From an uncultured Bacilli bacterium (GTDB taxonomy: Bacteria > Bacillota_I > Bacilli_A > RF39 > UBA660): a stretch of 8,619 bases of DNA. The notes beneath the pieces are model-generated. The model did not search any database, was not told where the DNA came from, and saw only the letters and a program-made list of their open reading frames with translations. Each line of letters begins with the position of its first letter. Position 1 is the stretch's first letter. The stretch is from the NCBI GenBank assembly GCA_947625365.1, contig CANQNZ010000049.1, positions 1 through 8,619 of the forward strand, given 5' to 3'. Positions 6,364-8,619 of this stretch are shown in pieces. A program made the translations under genes and the position numbers.

Positions 6364-8097
6364 ATGATACAAGAAAATAAGAAAACTAAAAGGAATGTAC
6401 TAATAATTGTAATAGGGTTAATACTAGTAGTAGCAGTAGCAACACTCTCATATGCACTATGGACAAGAAATTTTACCGAAACAGGAGTAAATAAAAATGT
6501 ATATGATTGTTTTGAAATAAGTTATCAAGAAACTAAAGGAGAAGGAGTAACACTAGAACACGGTTACCCCCAAACAGATGAAGAAGGTATGCAAAATAAT
6601 CCATATGAAATAACCGTTAAAAATACCTGTAAAACAATAGCAACATATAATGTTATATTAAATAAAGAAAATAGTTCAACATTAGAACCACAATATTTAA
6701 AAGTAGCAGTAGGAGATAACTATAAGAACTTAAATGAATATGAAACAACAACAACTCAAAGTATAAGCGGATTTAATAATGCTGCATCATATATAATCGG
6801 TACAGGAGTATTAACACCTGATACTACAAAAATAATAGATGTAAGAAGCTGGATGGATGAAAACACTTCAGTATCAAATGGAACCAATAAAAGTTTTACA
6901 TTTAAAATAACAATAGAAGCAACATCGGGTCTAACAAATGATAAATTGCTTGCTACTAATATATTACAAAATCAAAATATTTCATCAGAAATGAATAAAT
7001 ATTCTGATGGAGTTATGAGTGAAGAAGAAATGACACCATATTTAGGTCGTTATATAGTTGCTCCCGATACATTAGGTGGCGGAAATACAAATACAGTAGG
7101 AAAAGGCTATGAATTTCGCTCTGATATAGGAGGGTATAACTTAACAGGAATGGTAGAAGTTTCCTCATATGCGGGGAAAGAAGGATATTATGTATTTTCG
7201 GGAGATGAAAATACAATATTTAAAATTAAAACTGCAACCGAAACAGAAGTAACATCATATAGTGAGTATCACTCACCCAAACATGATGCCCAAATATATG
7301 AAACAGTAGATGATGATGGTACAAGTTATGTACTTCGAGGCGATGTAGTGAATAATTATGTAAAGTTTGCTGATAAAGATTGGCGAGTGGTACGAATAAA
7401 CGGAGATGGCACAATAAGATTAGTGTTAAATAGTAAATCAGAAAACAGTCAAGTATTTAATACTACAGACGATGGGTTAAAGTATGTAGGTTATACATAT
7501 GATAATGATACTAATTGTACAAAAGCATTACCATGTAAAAGTACATATGTTGGAACAAAAGATTTTAAAAATTCTAATGGAGGAGCAAATAGTAATATAA
7601 AAGCATATCTGGAAGATTGGTACCATACAAATTTGGATAATAAAGATAATCAAATAGCTTATGGAACGTATTGTAATGATACTACTATAAGTTCAGTAAG
7701 CGGAGGAACAACATATTTTGGGACATATAAAAGATTAGATGAAGATGGTACACCAAGTTTAAAATGCCCAGATACAACAGTAAATTACGGAGGAGTATAT
7801 AAACTTAAGGTAGGCCTTTTAACAGCCGAAGAAATGGATATAGCAGGCTTAGATTGGTATTATCCATTGGGTGCTCCTCTAGTAAACTATTTAAGTCATA
7901 ATTATTCCTGGTGGACTATGTCCCCCCGTACTGCTAATAGTTCTAGCGCTTATGAGTTCTATGGCAGCGGTGGTGGTATCAGTAGCGAAGCCAGAATTAA
8001 CGATACTTACGCCGTGCTCCCAGTTATCAATCTAAACTCAAATATTCAAATAACCGGTGGAGATGGAACTGAAAGCAATCCATATGTAGTTGACTAA
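6364..8097 (+). CDS. Anchored surface protein, lectin-like variable tip
   Basis: The 577-residue protein appears to be displayed on the surface. A cationic N-terminus (KKTKRN) and one hydrophobic helix (about 12-33, ending SYALW) form an uncleaved anchor or signal. Residues 38-190 (TGVNKN...NPYEITVKNTCKTIATYNV) resemble TasA/camelysin-type beta domains. From about 320 (YVKFADKDWRVVRINGDGTIRLVL) to the end the protein resembles DUF6273-like/C-type-lectin-fold proteins, with LLTAEEM (485-491), WWTMSP (516-521), VLPVINL (551-557) and the tail ITGGDGTESNPYVV. Six cysteines are present. Most of the gene favours A-ending codons (ATA, ACA, GTA), unlike recA to priA; codons 515-555 switch to C/T endings. 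Transcription starts at the G-tract promoter. A second copy begins downstream. Binding partner is unknown, and the family assignments are by eye only. Confidence 0.85.
   Translation: MIQENKKTKRNVLIIVIGLILVVAVATLSYALWTRNFTETGVNKNVYDCFEISYQETKGEGVTLEHGYPQTDEEGMQNNPYEITVKNTCKTIATYNVILNKENSSTLEPQYLKVAVGDNYKNLNEYETTTTQSISGFNNAASYIIGTGVLTPDTTKIIDVRSWMDENTSVSNGTNKSFTFKITIEATSGLTNDKLLATNILQNQNISSEMNKYSDGVMSEEEMTPYLGRYIVAPDTLGGGNTNTVGKGYEFRSDIGGYNLTGMVEVSSYAGKEGYYVFSGDENTIFKIKTATETEVTSYSEYHSPKHDAQIYETVDDDGTSYVLRGDVVNNYVKFADKDWRVVRINGDGTIRLVLNSKSENSQVFNTTDDGLKYVGYTYDNDTNCTKALPCKSTYVGTKDFKNSNGGANSNIKAYLEDWYHTNLDNKDNQIAYGTYCNDTTISSVSGGTTYFGTYKRLDEDGTPSLKCPDTTVNYGGVYKLKVGLLTAEEMDIAGLDWYYPLGAPLVNYLSHNYSWWTMSPRTANSSSAYEFYGSGGGISSEARINDTYAVLPVINLNSNIQITGGDGTESNPYVVD
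7906..8028 (+). other. Putative hypervariable (DGR-type) region
   Basis: These 41 codons (residues 515-555) have about 62 of 123 bases G or C by hand count, against 18 of 60 in a nearby stretch (7441-7500). Only three end in A. From CGT at 7927 to GCC at 8013, all 29 codons end in C or T except GAG, GAA and AGA. DGRs change template adenines, turning AAC/AAT codons into NNC/NNT, and their target regions lie at the 3' end of genes with lectin folds. Those features fit. No template or reverse transcriptase is in this window, so recombination with another paralogue is the main alternative. Confidence 0.5.
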
Positions 8098-8119
8098 ATA
8101 AATAAAAAAAGTATATAAT
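8090..8119 (+). promoter_or_regulatory. Promoter for the + strand small RNA
   Basis: TTGACT (8090-8095) overlaps the surface gene's last codons and stop. An 18-bp spacer leads to TATAAT (8114-8119). The start is expected at 8126-8127, exactly where TAAGTGCTACT begins. No gene with a start codon and ribosome binding site follows on this strand before the hairpin. Confidence 0.55.
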
Positions 8120-8126
8120 AAAAATG

Positions 8127-8214
8127 TAAGTGCTACTATAGCATCTACAGTTTTGTTTATAGACGCCATGTAAAAAGAACATATTTCTTTTTACGGGCGT
8201 CATTTATTATTTTT
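8127..8214 (+). ncRNA. Putative antisense small RNA
   Basis: The predicted RNA of about 88 nt runs from the start set by the 8090-8119 promoter to the T-rich end after a strong hairpin. It has no open frame with a ribosome binding site. Its 5' part carries GCATCTAC (8141-8148), complementary to GTAGATGC in the translation start region of the small - strand gene (8288-8295). Its 5' end is the same as the predicted 5' end of the opposing transcript, except for a 2-3 base difference. A role as antitoxin RNA is inferred. Confidence 0.4.
8162..8214 (+). terminator. Strong hairpin with T-rich tail
   Basis: GACGCC (8162-8167) pairs with GGCGTC (8196-8201), and GTAAAAAGAA (8170-8179) pairs with TTCTTTTTAC (8185-8194). 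This gives 16 bp with a small internal loop and a 5-base apical loop, then ATTTATTATTTTT. It would end the + RNA and any read-through from the surface gene. On the - strand the following bases are not T-rich, so termination in that direction is uncertain. Confidence 0.7.
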
Positions 8215-8284
8215 AAATATTTTTTAAAATATTTAAAATTTTTATAATGATAATAATTTTTAGTATATCTAAAAATTTTCTCAT
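8213..8284 (-). CDS. Putative small hydrophobic toxin-like peptide
   Basis: The ATG at 8284 opens 23 codons ending in TAA at 8213. AAGGAG (8300-8295) lies 10 bases upstream. The peptide starts MRKFLDILK, has a run of five isoleucines, and ends KILNILKNI: hydrophobic and cationic, the size and character of several type I toxin peptides, though no homology is recognised. The leader holds GCATCTAC (8354-8347) able to pair with GTAGATGC (8295-8288) between the ribosome binding site and the start. An overlapping alternative from ATG 8291 gives 44 codons ending at 8157 (MRYEKIF...TWRL), but only 3 bases from AAGGAG. AT-rich DNA yields I/K/L/N-rich frames by chance, so the coding call is tentative and rests mainly on layout. 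Confidence 0.3.
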   Translation of the reverse strand: MRKFLDILKIIIIIKILNILKNI

Positions 8285-8374
8285 AACGCATCTACTCCTT
8301 AATAAACCAAAACCCCATGGGATTATGTTTTAACAAGATGTAAATGGTAGATGCCCAGTAGCACTTAAGAAAAT

Positions 8375-8380
8375 ATTATA
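8375..8380 (-). promoter_or_regulatory. -10 box for the - strand transcript
   Basis: A perfect TATAAT on the - strand lies 7 bp before TAAGTGCTACT, mirroring the + strand promoter. No good -35 is found at 16-19 bp, where the sequence is T/C-rich, so the promoter would be weaker than its + strand counterpart. The transcript would start near 8367 with a leader of about 83 nt before the 23-codon frame. Confidence 0.35.
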
Positions 8381-8396
8381 AATATGAGTTATAGAA

Positions 8397-8443
8397 AAAG
8401 AAAGAAAAAACGTTCGACAAAATCTGCGGTTTTTTCTTTTTTT
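8397..8443 (+). terminator. Terminator, probably bidirectional, before copy B
   Basis: AAAGAAAAAAC (8401-8411) pairs with GTTTTTTCTTT (8429-8439) across a 17-base loop, with A/T runs extending both sides (8397-8443). The T-run suits + strand termination, and the mirrored A-run gives T's for the - strand. It insulates the small-RNA locus from the next surface-gene promoter, in the same place as the 6210-6251 terminator before copy A. Confidence 0.6.
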
Positions 8444-8452
8444 GTGTCTGTT

Positions 8453-8555
8453 ATTTTGACTATCCGCAAACTCAGTAGCAGACAATTTGTGTTGACAATG
8501 GCACTCCGGGGGGGGGTATAATTGAAATAGATAATATACCAAGAGGTGGACCAAA
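8453..8555 (+). repeat. Promoter cassette, copy B
   Basis: This is the second copy of 6261-6363, 98 of 103 bases identical and ungapped. The -35, G tract, -10 and ribosome binding site are all unchanged. The five differences are three in the upstream part (at CAGTAGCAGAC) and two in the leader. Confidence 0.9.
8492..8522 (+). promoter_or_regulatory. Second G-tract promoter
   Basis: TTGACA (8492-8497), a 19-bp spacer ending in nine G's (8508-8516), and TATAAT (8517-8522). Structure and tract length are the same as at 6300-6330. GAGGTGG (8543-8549) precedes the ATG at 8556. Confidence 0.8.
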
Positions 8556-8619
8556 ATGATAAAAGAAAATAAGAAAACAAAAAGAAATGTGGCAATAATT
8601 GTAATAGGATTAATACTGG
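8556..8619 (+). CDS. Second surface-protein paralogue (5' end only)
   Basis: Twenty-one codons are present before the window ends. They encode MIKENKKTKRNVAIIVIGLIL, differing from the first gene's N-terminus only at residues 3 (K for Q) and 13 (A for L). At DNA level 56 of 64 bases agree. It has the same cationic start and hydrophobic anchor, the same ribosome binding site, and the same G-tract promoter. The rest of the protein cannot be judged, so whether it carries the same lectin-like tip is unknown. Confidence 0.85.
   Translation, partial: MIKENKKTKRNVAIIVIGLIL

Larger units (their letters stand above)
8127..8367. repeat. Inverted repeat bounding the small-RNA locus
   Basis: The left arm (8127-8148) and right arm (8347-8367, read on the - strand) both read TAAGTGCTACT, then 3 or 2 differing bases, then GCATCTAC: 19 matching positions. 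On both sides an inward-facing TATAAT lies 7 bp outside the arm (8114-8119 and 8375-8380). A third GCATCTAC stands at 8288-8295. No flanking target duplication is evident beyond a terminal TA, so a miniature mobile element is possible but not favoured. Confidence 0.8.

Noticed and set aside
7013..7414. Two - strand frames (67 and 62 codons) opposite the surface gene
   Set aside because: Both are antisense to a well-supported gene, rich in H/L/Y as expected from the complement, and lack ribosome binding sites.
8254..8312. Upstream 8-codon frame (MGFWFIKE) ending in the AAGGAG region of the - strand gene, as in mok/hok coupling
   Set aside because: Its ATG has no ribosome binding site, and such short frames are common by chance. 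Kept only as a thought.
8127..8367. Invertible promoter segment flanked by inverted repeats
   Set aside because: The TATAAT boxes lie outside the arms and point inward on both sides, so inversion would not switch a promoter. No invertase is present in the window.
8127..8367. Integron attC site or CRISPR repeat
   Set aside because: There are no attC R/L core pairs and no repeated unit with regular spacers; only two long-range inverted arms and one extra 8-mer.
8330..8595. Overlapping - strand frames of 74 and 68 codons
   Set aside because: They run across the terminator, promoter repeat and the start of the second paralogue. Their phenylalanine runs come from the A/T tracts of the terminator, and no ribosome binding site is seen.

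Overview
The DNA is AT-rich (about one third G+C by eye). It has strong AAGGAG-type ribosome binding sites and consensus TTGACA/TATAAT promoters. The order recA - rny (ymdA) - priA is read in one direction, which fits a low-GC Bacillota or Mycoplasmatota-like bacterium, plausibly one of the uncultured host-associated Bacilli lineages. TGA ends priA and tryptophans are TGG, so the standard bacterial code applies rather than the Mycoplasma code. Species-level placement is not possible from this window.

Left half (1-5174): a housekeeping block. RecA (recombination), ribonuclease Y (membrane-anchored mRNA decay) and PriA (replication restart helicase) are all full length with intact motifs. Short hairpins sit at the recA and rny stop codons, and rny has its own promoter, so these are loosely coupled units rather than one tight operon.

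Middle (5168-6251): a consensus promoter with an overlapping 23-bp dyad begins inside the priA stop codon. A terminator-like hairpin lies in the leader, followed by a secreted ten-cysteine protein with an Ig-like segment and a C-terminal SH3-like domain.

Right half (6241-8619): an accessory surface-protein locus. A 103-bp promoter cassette occurs twice (98 of 103 identical, no gaps). Each copy has a run of nine G inside a 19-bp -35/-10 spacer, the layout of a slippage-type phase-variable promoter. Each copy drives a related membrane-anchored gene; the first is complete (577 aa), and only 21 codons of the second lie in the window. The 3' end of the first gene holds a block of about 41 codons with unlike composition: about 50% G+C, almost all codons ending in C or T, in a C-type-lectin-like WWTMSP...VLPVINL region. 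This is what the variable region of a diversity-generating retroelement (DGR) target looks like. No reverse transcriptase or template repeat is in the window.

Between the two surface genes (8090-8385) lies what looks like an undescribed convergent small-RNA locus. Two inward-facing TATAAT boxes each lie 7 bp before the same TAAGTGCTACT...GCATCTAC sequence. The + strand RNA would end at a strong hairpin. The - strand RNA would encode a 23-residue hydrophobic, cationic peptide behind AAGGAG. The + RNA carries an 8-nt sequence complementary to the peptide's translation-initiation region. The layout recalls type I toxin-antitoxin loci of the Fst/par kind. This is inferred from layout, not from homology.

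Together, the right half suggests two layers of surface variation (promoter switching by G-tract slippage, and coding variation in the lectin-like tip) in a repeated family, with a possible addiction module between the copies.
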